DNA from: Psococerastis gibbosa
Taxonomy: Eukaryota; Arthropoda; Insecta; Psocodea; Psocidae
Direction of reading: 5' to 3'
Length of the DNA: 64,000 nucleotides
Assembly (NCBI GenBank): GCA_963971405.1
Contig: OZ020484.1
Coordinates: 8,742,001 to 8,806,000, forward strand
The notes under the pieces: model-generated
Databases searched by the model: none
Seen by the model: only the letters and a program-made list of their open reading frames with translations
Told to the model about the DNA's origin: nothing
Shown: positions 25,901 to 35,186 of the stretch, in pieces
How the letters are laid out: each line of letters begins with the position of its first letter
Numbering within the stretch: the first letter of the stretch is position 1
Program-made: the position numbers and the translations under genes

Positions 25901-28900
25901 ACAGAGTCTAATGTTGTCATTTGTATACAGTACATAAAAAAGCGTATGAAAAAACTAAATTGAAAATGTATTCGCAGGTGTCGATAGACGAACATCATCG
26001 CCGGTAGAGCTGCTAGTCTACAAAGCTCTGTTCCACACACGCTTTGACCCGCTTCTCGTATTCTCTTCGATTTTCTTTATACAGTTGAGCAGCCATTGAG
26101 TTTGCTGGGGAGTTGGGGTTAGGATCACTTAACAGTGACTGCAAGCAAACAAGGACACATCGTCAGTCGTGCAGAAAATGTTAACTAAAGCACACAACTC
26201 CCCAACAAACGGGCAGCTCTTACAATCAGGTGTTGTCTGCGGTAGAAAGAGCTCCACTAACCGTATAACAAAATATTTTTTACCCTTTATGAATTATTTA
26301 ATGCTCTGCATGTCCTGTTTAAGTCTCGGCAACTTAAGTTAATTTGTGAAATTTAAACAACACTACCAAATTAGAGACCAGAGACTTTTACAATCACTAT
26401 CCACCATTACAGTAGAATTATTTTATCGAAGGGAATTGACAAACACGTCATAATACGCGGATGTCATACAAAGCTTTAATGAAAACAAACTTCCCTGTGT
26501 AATTACGTCATAATAGGCAATAATTTGAAGAAATCTAACTAATGTCGTCATAGACTTAATACTTTTGAGAAATACACGAATTATCATTATTGTTATTATT
26601 TTAGGCCTTCCGTCTAAATTATGGGTTTCAATGTCAGATTTGGGTACGAGAAAGTCATTAATTTCGTCATCGACGAACTTAGTAATTGGGGCACTAATTA
26701 AAGTGTCTATCTAGAAGCCTAAAAATCATGAAAATCGGTATCGGCAAAGGTGGTAATCAATATGTCTATCAAGCCTTTCCATTAAACAATTCTCGTTAAA
26801 TTATTTCTCATTTAATTAACACTCGAGGGTTTTAATGACAATACTTTTCGAATAAAAGTAGTTCAAGCTGACAACCTTGGCATGCTAAGCCCACTGTGTG
26901 GGAGCATGTTATAAAAAATTTCGATAAACTTGTAAATGATTAGCAAAATTTAGAAAAATCACTCCCACGACCCATCACCTGCTCTGACGCATTCCTAGTG
27001 GAAGTAAAATTGTCTCATAACCGAAATAGCAAAGCAATGGAACCCGTTAAGGGCAAACCGGAGTCGCCGATATTACATTTCTGTGCAAACTTCAATTTCT
27101 CGTGAAATATCGAACGTAGAACAATGAAAAAATGCTGAGTCGCAAGAAGAATGTTTTCTCCTAATTTTGATAAATAGTATGTTGCAATCATCAATACCGA
27201 TCGCCTATAGTTAGTGAACTTGATACGCAAAAAATAACGGTCACGCAGGAGTTCATCAACTGTGGCGCATTGGGGTCAGTTAATGCCACATACTTTATAT
27301 CAAAATTAGGAGAAAAAATTCTTCTTGCGACTCAGTATTTTTTCATTGTTCTGCGTTCCATATTTCATGAGAAATTGAAGTTTGAACAGAAAATGGAATA
27401 TGGGCGACTCCGGTTGGCCCTTAGGCGCTTATTCCACCTACGTCAATTGTCAATAGTAAATGTGGTATTGACGTGGTAGCAGACATTAAAGACATGCTAA
27501 AAATGTCTGCTACCACGTCAATGCCACATTTACTATTGACTATTGACGTAGGTGGAATAAGCGCCTTAACAGAAAGGACATAGTGCTCCAATGCTAGACG
27601 GTAAGTTTTGTACGAGAATCTATAATATAATTGGGTCTTTCGAGTCATTGCAGATTTTTTGTCCAGCGTCAATAACCAACTTCTGCCAAAACGTTCACAG
27701 GCGAATACTGGAATGCTATGACATTTCCGTTAACGGATTTGAGTGTTTTCAATTTTTCTGGATTCTGCTCACTATCAGCTACCTAAATTCGTAGAGTTTT
27801 GTCATAAAAACCGCGGGTGTTTGCTTTTGGTATCAATTACATGAGAAACTTTTGGAAAGGTATGGGAGACATAATATCTCCTTGGTTGAATCTAATTTTC
27901 ATGATAACAAGGCTTTTATATATACTACAAGATGGAAATCTTGATGCACCAAATCCTAAAAAAAATACTTCCGCTAACTTAAAACTGGCATTGAAACGTA
28001 CAATGTAGAAAGTTGAAGGCTGACACTATGACAAAATGATGACACTAGTTAGATTTCTTCAAATTATAGAATAAACCATCAAAAAATCTATACTTTTCTG
28101 CGCTTTTTTTGGACTGCATCAACTCCAATCAAATTATTCAACGTCAAATGACTAAATCAGTAGGCCTATCACAGTGCGATGATCCGAGTCACGCGTAGAT
28201 ATTGTGATTCATGTGAATTGTTTGTGTTGAATATTTGTCAAGTTTCGGCCATGATATTGTAGACCAATTTTGATATTTCTATTGAAATAGTATTATGTGA
28301 CGAGTACGTTATTTGGAAAGACCAAGTAGGTAGCAAAAAGACAATTTTAACAATATTAAAGTAATTCCCACCGACACTACTGTTCAAACTGGTTTATATT
28401 TTATATGTTATGTTAATATTTACCGGAATGAATGACGTGACACCCTTCAACTGTTTATCCTCACAATTAAAATAAGTTGTACACTTACTTGAATGGAAGT
28501 GAGGATAGCTGAAACATCATACGTTGGACTCCATCGGTTTTGCAAGATGTCTAAACATATTCCCCCGTCAGCATAAACATTCGGATGAAACATTTTAGAG
28601 ACAAATCGAACGGTGGGTGGTTTATTTGGATACTCTTCGGTAAATTCTATTGTTAGTTTAAATGTACCATCTTCAAAAGGCGTATCATGCGGCCTGAAAT
28701 CAGTTAACATCACATTACAGTGTGCACTTGGGTGGTTTTGCGTATATTTGGACGCAGGCAAAGACATTAAATATACAAAATCATCCAAAATCAAATAAAC
28801 AGAATTCAATAATATAATACAAACATCTGTGTTGCATTGATGATGTTTGGAATTCCTCAACTCACCAACTAAATAAATTAATAGAGTACATACATATGTT

Positions 28901-29450
28901 GTAATTTATAAATGCAATTACCCAAAGATCACAGCATTCCAAATCATTATGTTGTTATCGGTAGGAGCTCCACTAACACCCGTTGGAGGGTCCTCTTGCA
29001 GTCTGAAATAAAATCAATACTCAACATTATCGTTTTGAATGAGCTATCAGTTCATGAATTATCAAAACTTGCGATTCCCCATGCATGCTGAATGCAGGTA
29101 GATAATGAAACCTAATTATTAATAGCATCATTATTTCAGATCTGGGCAGGTCAATTTAGCAGCAGGCACAACACAATTTGTGACACATAACGGTTGAATA
29201 ATGACTACTGGTACTTTAAACACAAAGAACCAAGTATATATAAATATTGATGATGACAACTGACTTCTACTGGCAGGATTAATTTCCAAGAAACCTTCGT
29301 TATATACAGCATGCATAAAACACGTAAATGTCAAAATTATTTTTTTTAGAAAGCCTATTGAATTGACCTCAAAACAAGTCGAAGCATTTTATTTTTAGAT
29401 TATTACCTTTTAAAATCTCTCATGAGACGCCTTCTGGCAGGAGTTGACAT
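22841..29450 (-). CDS. Ubc6: Ubc6/UBE2A (RAD6) ubiquitin-conjugating enzyme with two alternative last exons
   Basis: E2 enzyme that passes ubiquitin from E1 to E3s such as RAD18 and BRE1 (PCNA and histone H2B ubiquitination in the nucleus). Shared exons 29407-29450, 28922-29002 and 28489-28693 join either 26013-26138 (151 aa in total, the usual RAD6 length) or 22841-22993 (160 aa). The protein starts [17 protein letters not shown] is at 78-80 and the active cysteine at 88 (GGICLDIL). Every splice site is GT-AG and in frame. No promoter motif was identified, but the start lies 321 bp head to head with COX8. The two last exons are discussed in the findings. Confidence 0.96.
23470..24175 (+). 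mobile_element. RTE-like LINE 3' fragment
   Basis: [60 protein letters not shown] and [12 protein letters not shown] are typical of the C-terminal RT region of RTE-clade elements. A frame change near 23,970 joins the last part (RPKLTLERK to [11 protein letters not shown]). It ends in an aaagtaaaagtaa tail. 5' truncated, in Ubc6 between exons 4a and 4b. Confidence 0.8.
24180..24600 (+). mobile_element. Two stacked non-LTR 3' tails
   Basis: 24,180-24,450 ends in an (AAGT) tail, ggttaaagtaaagtaagtaa. 24,451-24,600 (gcgagtctctacacatcacg, ggcgactgaagag, tgcgattaatc) matches the end of the relic at 58,830-59,270. No coding sequence is left. Confidence 0.55.
24601..24880 (-). repeat. SINE copy 3, diverged and interrupted
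   Basis: Tail half at 24,601-24,682 and core at 24,829-24,880, split by a small element with inverted ends CAAGGGCGG/CCGCCCTTG (about 24,683-24,829). Confidence 0.6.
25010..25309. repeat. Degenerate tandem repeat, unit about 130 bp
   Basis: Phrases gatggaaagtgctattcaaa, ccccaaggataagttaat and gggattaaa recur two to three times and continue after the SINE at 25,520. A related stretch lies at 36,790-36,890. Confidence 0.55.
25310..25519 (-). repeat. SINE copy 4, with target duplication
   Basis: Full copy, atgtcctgac at its head end and aaataaataagg at its tail end, flanked by acaatta on both sides. Inserted into a local tandem repeat. Confidence 0.88.
26013..26138 (-). CDS. Ubc6: Ubc6 exon 4a, fly-like last exon
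   Basis: Acceptor gcttgcag, then [40 protein letters not shown] and TAG at 26,013-26,015. Completes a 151-aa protein. The residues match fly Ubc6 as remembered. Confidence 0.93.
   Translation of the reverse strand, partial: SLLSDPNPNSPANSMAAQLYKENRREYEKRVKACVEQSFVD
27051..27420. repeat. Foldback with TTAA flanks, F1
   Basis: Arms GGGCAAACCGGAGTCGCC and GGCGACTCCGGTTGGCCC; arms are about 170 bp each (ttctcctaattttgata…). Left flank TTAA; right flank TTA interrupted by P7. Ubc6 intron 3. Confidence 0.75.
27424..27565. repeat. Palindromic MITE P7 (short type)
   Basis: 142-bp hairpin, ends GGCGCTTATTCCACC/GGTGGAATAAGCGCC, TTA on both sides. Inserted in the right TTAA flank of the foldback at 27,051-27,420. 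Confidence 0.9.
28489..28693 (-). CDS. Ubc6: Ubc6 exon 3, catalytic core
   Basis: Encodes [17 protein letters not shown] to SAILTSIQ with HPN and the catalytic Cys88. It ends on a phase-0 donor (CAA|gtaagt) that can join either last exon. Confidence 0.97.
28922..29002 (-). CDS. Ubc6: Ubc6 exon 2
   Basis: Acceptor tatttcag, donor gtaatt. Encodes residues 15-41, [17 protein letters not shown] to NAVIF; the invariant Gly42 codon is split by the next intron. Confidence 0.96.
29407..29450 (-). CDS. Ubc6: Ubc6 exon 1
   Basis: ATG at 29,448-29,450. Encodes [14 protein letters not shown] plus two bases of Arg15; donor gtaata. Exact RAD6-family N-terminus, which fixes the start. Confidence 0.96.
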
Positions 29451-29771
29451 AATTAAAGGTACACAAATGAGGACAATCCACAAGCACTAAAAATTTGAAA
29501 ACCCTTGTATTTTAAAAATCAGCAAACATACACAATAATATCTTTATCTTTTACTTTCTTTCTGCTCACTGCTGTATGTTCATTGCTCACTCGATCTGTC
29601 GATGTCGGATGTCGATCAGTCACTCAATGCAGAGCTGCCAACAAAAAGCAATAGAGGGAATTTTGTCGCAACAAAAGTTCGAACCTTCTGAACGCACTTT
29701 GTTTCCCTCTTTCATTTTTTTTCAAAAAGTTTTGTCGTCTGTCGATTTAACTTTTTTAATTGTTAAAAAAA
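29451..29771. promoter_or_regulatory. Probable bidirectional promoter, Ubc6 / COX8
   Basis: Only 321 bp separate the Ubc6 ATG (minus) from the COX8 ATG (plus), so both 5' UTRs and promoters must lie here unless distal noncoding exons exist. No clear TATA box was assigned. Both genes are housekeeping, for which divergent promoters are common. Confidence 0.6.
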
Positions 29772-29975
29772 ATGTTTCCAACTCAAGCAATTGTGAGAAC
29801 CACAGCTGGTGTCGCGAGTTTCGCCGTCCCAGCAAGAAGAATTGTTGCTATCCCTCCGAGACAGCGCTGTTCGTTGGGTGAGAAAGTACTCCATGGACTG
29901 GCCATTACTACTGGATTTCTTTTTACCCCTATTTGGGTGATTACCCACTTGGATAACTACAAACATAAGTCGTAA
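29772..29975 (+). CDS. COX8: Cytochrome c oxidase subunit 8
   Basis: A single exon of 67 residues, the usual size of COX8 precursors. The N-terminus (about 1-25: MFPTQAIVRTTAG, AVPARR) is an arginine-rich mitochondrial presequence without acidic residues. The mature part has the family pattern I(V)xxIPP, a single membrane span (HGLAITTGFLFTPIWVITHL) and a short charged end, DNYKHKS, matching the 'PAGWxLSHLxxYK' end of animal COX8. It sits in the inner membrane as a small structural subunit of complex IV. ATG at 29,772 was chosen because the codon 12 bases upstream in frame is TTG. Divergently arranged with Ubc6. Confidence 0.85.
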   Translation: MFPTQAIVRTTAGVASFAVPARRIVAIPPRQRCSLGEKVLHGLAITTGFLFTPIWVITHLDNYKHKS

Positions 29976-31119
29976 TTATCTTCGTGTAGAAAGGAATGCA
30001 AGGAATCTCTGTCTCTAATAATTTTCTAGTCAATTCTCCATGTACGCAATCATTACAAATTTAACGTATTTTTAAAAATTATTGTTCAATTTTATATTTA
30101 GATAGTAAGCCGGCCCCCCCCCCCCCCACTAAAAACAACTGTTTGATTTTTACTGGAGCCGGAGGTGAATCTTTTGAGCACTTATGTAGGCCTACTACGT
30201 CCTGCAATATGGGTGGTTTCACGAATTAAATCGGTTTAGTGCATCTTTCTATTCCAAAGCATAGCCTAAACTAACCGATGCAGGGGACCATTTCTCCGCC
30301 TGATTTAATAGTGAGGCCGTTGGTTGGTCAGAGTCAATGCGGATCCACGGGGGTCATGACCACCCCCCCCCCCCCCCTGAATGAGTAAATTCATGGTAAG
30401 TACCTAGTAAAAAAAAATGAATAAAACTGAACTGTAAAAAAAAAAAATTACTTACTTACAAAAAAGAAACTTGTGACCACCCCCCCCCCCCTAAATTTTC
30501 GGCTTGGTCAGAGTATCGCCTGCCCTCAAATACGTTATGACTGACAAACTACCGGTAATTAAATGTTAAATCAAATTGCCAAATTTCTATATGACGCCAC
30601 GGGTAGGTAGAAGGTCCTGTTGTGGGCTTCGTCAAAATGTCATAACCATTATGCATAGCCTTCCGACTATGTATGTGACACTCCATTGTATACCATCAAT
30701 CGGACAGTTTGAAATCCAGGCAGAAAAAAATGTCAGCCGATAAGTTTTGCCTAGGGCGGTACACACAGACTATTCAGGATTCTCGCAGTCACGATTTGCC
30801 GACGTGTTTTCCATTGTAGGGTTAGGGTTTGGTGAATGGATCTGACGTGTTTAGAGGAAAACTGCGCACCTTCCAGCGGTCAGCTTTATGCCAGCTTCCG
30901 AAATCAACATGAAATCTTCTGCTAGCCCGATAGCAACAATGGAAACGACGTCAGAAAATCGCCACTGCAAGAATATTCCGTGTGTACCGGCCTTTACCAG
31001 GAAACGGGTTTGTGGAATAATTTGGATTGATATCTTTTTTTTGGCTTTGAAAACATTTAGCCATGAACGAAGTTATATTCATTTATATGTCGAAACTGCA
31101 ATCAGTAATAAATTCATCT
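29976..31119. other. Intergenic, C-tract repeats
   Basis: Between COX8 and the RNase H LINE. Holds C tracts at 30,114-30,127, 30,361-30,377 and 30,478-30,491, and the TIR element at 30,754. No gene seen. Confidence 0.6.
30754..30993. repeat. TIR element of 240 bp
   Basis: Inverted ends GGGCGGTACACACAGACTA and TCCGTGTGTACCGGCCTT. No coding content. A half-similar end (ggctcggtacacaccgacca) is at 15,419. Confidence 0.6.
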
Positions 31120-32572
31120 AGGATGCTAAATACAGAGACGTCACTCAGGAGCTGAATGTATGTAAAAGGAACTGTGGTCTGCGTAGTTAATTTATTAAAA
31201 AGCACCGAGCGTGGCACATTGAAACTGGGACAGGTCATAAAAATATGTTCAAAACTGCCCTAAACCGCAATAACTACAAGCAGGGCTGTTGCCTCTCCTC
31301 AAAATTTTGTGAATATAACTAGGGCTAAGACTGTGGTCCGCCCTTAATCGGCAATTTGTTTGAACCATGCCACTCGGGGAGGGGATGGGTTGAAAGCTTT
31401 GATGAATTTTCCCGTCCCAGATAGTCTGTAAGCTAGTTCCCATTTTTGTCTATACAGAAGGTTGATTGAGGGATAGTACTCTTCTTTGGGCAATTTCACT
31501 TCAATCAGTGTGCCCTTCTCCGCACCAACTTTAGCTAAGGCATCCACCTTGTCACTGTATTTAATGCCTGCATGGCCCTTGATCCATACGAAATATAGCT
31601 CGATTCTTGGTTTTAGATGGTACACCAGGTGCAGTATTGAGGCAATAATGGGGTGATCTGCTCTGTTTGGATGCCCGCTTTTAAGCAATTGTAGGGTACT
31701 TAAAGAGTCAGAAAAAATGACCACGCCCGTAGCCATGGAAGCCGCATGTTTTGATACGTAGTGGAGTGCTAGTTTTATCCCCATTACTTCAGCTAAAAAA
31801 CTGCTACACACAGGTGGCAGTTTGTAGTAATTGGAACTGTTGTGGGTGATGTCAATGTATGCACATCCTACTGCTTGACAAGATTTTGAACCGTCAGTGA
31901 AAATCTTAACTCTATTATGCCACTTTGTGTTAATATACTGTAGAAAAGTTGTGTTAACCTCCTGGGGAGACTTAGCCTCTCTGTGCCCCTCGAAACTATG
32001 ATATAATAAGGGAGTTGAAGCTATGTGGTAAGGTGTTACAAATTTCCATGGGATGTCACTGATACGTAATGAGGCGAAGGTGCACCAATCAGCAGTTAAG
32101 CTCTCCACTACCAAAGGCGATCGCCGCCGCGCCCAACGCGGCGAGGTCAAAACCTCTGCTGCCAGTTCAGATATTCTAGGAACTACTGGACTAGCTCGCG
32201 CTCTCAAGCTGAGTACATAGCGGTCTGATAATACTTCTCTTCAGAGTGATATAGGGAACTCGCAAGCCTCCGCACATAACACATCTATAGGGGTGGATTT
32301 CAGCATACCTAAACATAGTCGTAAGCATTTATTCTGAAGACGTGCGATTTTGGAAAGTTGCAAGGAGCTTCCCTGACCATAGAAAATACTACCGAAATCT
32401 ATGACTGACTGTTGCTCTGTAAAAATGTAAGCAGACGCTTAAATCAGCACCCCATCTCTTGGACATAACCGATCTTAAGACATTAACGTACTTGTCGGTC
32501 CTATTTAGAATGTTCGCAATGTGTCGTTTCCAGGTTAGGGTTTGATCCAGCCATAGTCCCAAAAATTTGGTA
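31120..32572 (-). mobile_element. LINE fragment with RNase H domain
   Basis: 31,344-32,207 is open and carries an RNase H fold: IFTDGSKS, FLAEVMGIKLAL, IFSDSLSTL and WIKGHAGI with a final D..AK, so all the acidic catalytic motifs are visible. Upstream codons (32,220-32,560) give LWLDQTLTWKRHI-like RT thumb residues with stops. RT followed by RNase H is the order of I-group LINEs. 5' truncated near 32,572; intergenic. Confidence 0.8.
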
Positions 32573-32867
32573 TCCTTATGTTAGGTATTAAAATCCTTCT
32601 TTATACTGCATTTGCCAATAAATCAATGAGCTTAGATGGATCCGAAGAGGAAATAATAAACATTACAGTTAAAAAGGTTATTTTATTTACAAATAAACAA
32701 AATTGTTTCCATATTAAAATACAATCGTATCCCCACTATCCGTTGTTAAGTCAAATATCACAGGATATATTTATCGTAAAGCCCCATAGATGCACAATGA
32801 ATTAGATGAGAAATGTTTCCCTCCAATTTTATAGGCATTTTCGGTATCAAGCATCTACATATTTACA

Positions 32868-33028
32868 TGGGCCGGGATAGTACAGTCGGTAGAGAAATGC
32901 ACTGTCAAACGGAAAATAGAGGTTCGAGACTCGTTATAATAGGCAACAACCTGGGTCCACCCGACCCTAATGGGAAAAATGCAGCTGCCGGACATGTTAC
33001 TAAAACACCATCAACACAATAGAGCAGT
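32868..33028 (+). repeat. tRNA-like SINE, another family
   Basis: gggccgggatagtacagtcg with A-box-like spacing, then gaggttcgagact (B-box) and a non-tRNA body. One copy seen. Confidence 0.45.
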
Positions 33029-34314
33029 GGTCACGATAGAGGATCCTCTAAGAGGCCTAGGCCTAGGTCTGGAGACATTATAAAGAAAAAATAAAATAAT
33101 AATAAAATTGAGTCACTAGTGGGGCATACGATTCGCCCTTTTAGAGGAATGAAAGTAAAGTATTTTGTACCAAAAGGCAAGAAACCCAATTATCCCAGGC
33201 TAATCCAATAAATATGTATAGAAAACAGGTCGATCGAAGTACGTTGGATCATAAAAAGAAACTTTATTGTCAACACAGGTAGCTAATATTATGGTCTTTA
33301 CTTTTGAAAGAGCAGTTTTATTTGTAGAAAAATATTACACTACAGCTATAACACCTCGGGCACACGAGATTTTGTCACTATTTACCAATAATCCACCGAG
33401 AAAATTTACATCGGATTTAGCCCCACAAAAAACTAATAGAGGCCAACGGAATTTTCTGTGTAGAAAACGTATACTGAATTAGTCCGCGGCTACACGTTTG
33501 ATGAAGAAGGAATTCCACTGGCAGAGCAATTCAAAAGACGAATCACCTCAATGTTTATGAAAGGATTGAAATGTCCATATATCATATCGTAGCTACAAAG
33601 GCTCACGGAACGAAAAGAATAACTTCCAGAAAATGTATAAATTCTATTATTAAAATAACCCGGTCCCAGCAGACGTCATTCATTTTGATTTTGTCGTGTT
33701 GGTACCAAAGAGGCCAGAAAAAGTAAGTTAGACATAAGCTATGCATATATAATGTAAAATAATAATATATGCTAATGCCATAATTCTTCTGTCAGCAATG
33801 CTGGATTATTATTATTTCTTTGGACTAGATGCTTCATAGAATCACTTAGTGAAGTGGAGCCATCTCAATTTTAGGGAGATCCATCTACATATTGAGATGG
33901 CGACCAATGTTCGACTTTCGGAAAATTCTTCACAACTTTTCATTTCATGACCCCTGAGCCTAAAACCACCCTCCGTTCAAAATCAAATGTTATATAGAAT
34001 ATAATATACATATTATGTATGTATGCATATAAATTTTAGGAAACACTCTAACTTCCGTAGATATTATTCGATTTTGATGAAACTTGGCACAAAAATTGAT
34101 CATACAAATATCTTGATCGAGTTTGTTCACCACTATTTAGTAACAAGATGGCGGCCGATTGAAACCTTACATAATTCATATCTTAGTTAATATTGGTCGC
34201 AGAGGAATGAACTAAAATCAGACTGAAAGCCCGTATCTACGATAATGGTAATCAACGCTTTTTATGACTAATCAACCATTTTAAGATGGCATCCAATCAA
34301 AGTGAAAATAATTT

Positions 34315-34597
34315 GATAAGTTCAACTACAATACATGTGAATTTAAAAGAAATCGTTGGAGCCGTTTTTGAGAAATAATTTTTTTAGGCGTTTTTTTTTT
34401 GGAGTTTTTTGAGAATAAAAACGACCGAGTAGTTTGCCCGAAAATCGATGATCAGACAGAACTACAGACAGACATTTCGTAAAAACCTTTTTTTTGGATT
34501 GCTGGGACCTCAAAACGTGTAAATCCGTTGAAATCTCGGAATCAAAAATTTCGACCATCACAAAGCTTTCCTTATACTACGTATAAATTGGAAAGCA
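34315..34597. mobile_element. 0.8-kb TIR element, partial inverse copy
   Basis: Matches the first 280 bp in reverse, ending with the TIR tacgtataaattggaaagca. Left side truncated. Confidence 0.65.
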
Positions 34598-35017
34598 ATA
34601 AAAGATTATCTTAAATTATAACAAATTAGATTCAGCCAGGTAAAGACCATAACAGCTATCTACTGACTTCCCATAGAATATCATTTCGGTGTACAGTAGA
34701 TTATCAACAAAAGTTGTTTTTTCTTTGATAGGCGATTGATAGGCGTTAATACGAATTAAAAATGTATCTAAACAATGCTGGAGTCAGTATTATGAGCCAT
34801 TTTAGTGACTGATGAATTTTAGGGGATACCATTGCTCCAGAACTTCTGCAAAAAATCATCACTCACTACTTCTAACTTTCAATTCCGTTGTTTATCCTAC
34901 TAACTTAACTTAATGTGTATGTTTTTTCGATTCTTTTCAAGACCATAAAATTATTTTACCACTTATACCAAACGCCCAAACTTAACACAAAACTAATTTA
35001 TTAAATGTCTCAAGACA

Positions 35018-35186
35018 TTACATTCGCATACCCTTTGGTTGTTTTTGTTTTCTTTTTCCTTTCCATTTCTTTTGAGTTTCACTATCATCATCTGATGCAG
35101 AGTCTTCCTGCCGCTGTCTTTTCTTTCCAGCGGTATCTGCTCCAGTTTCTGCGTGAGTTCTCTTCCCCTTTGGTCTGCTTGGCCCT
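35018..35186 (-). CDS. Cap-H2: Cap-H2 exon h12: charged C-terminal tail
   Basis: With CA from h11 the frame gives QGPSRPKGKRTHAETGAD, then GKKRQRQEDSASDDD and KWKGKRKQKQPKGMRM, with TAA at 35,018-35,020. The tail is highly basic with an acidic serine patch, like a nuclear-localisation or DNA-contact tail. I know no such extension in the human protein. Confidence 0.8.

Larger units (their letters stand above)
32573..35017. other. Intergenic between LINE and Cap-H2 3' end
   Basis: Contains the tRNA-like SINE (32,868) and the partial TIR element (34,315). The Cap-H2 3' UTR should start at 35,017; ttaataaattag follows the stop but no clear AATAAA was assigned. Confidence 0.5.

Noticed and set aside
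29760..29771. COX8 start 12 bases upstream
   Set aside because: That codon is TTG; the first ATG is at 29,772.
30888..31121. Plus-strand 77-codon frame
   Set aside because: Begins inside the TIR element at 30,754-30,993 and has no motif.
35018..35184. Alternative acceptor two bases later for the Cap-H2 tail
   Set aside because: It also gives an open frame, but the chosen frame yields the lysine-rich/acidic nuclear tail, which fits the protein better. Not excluded.
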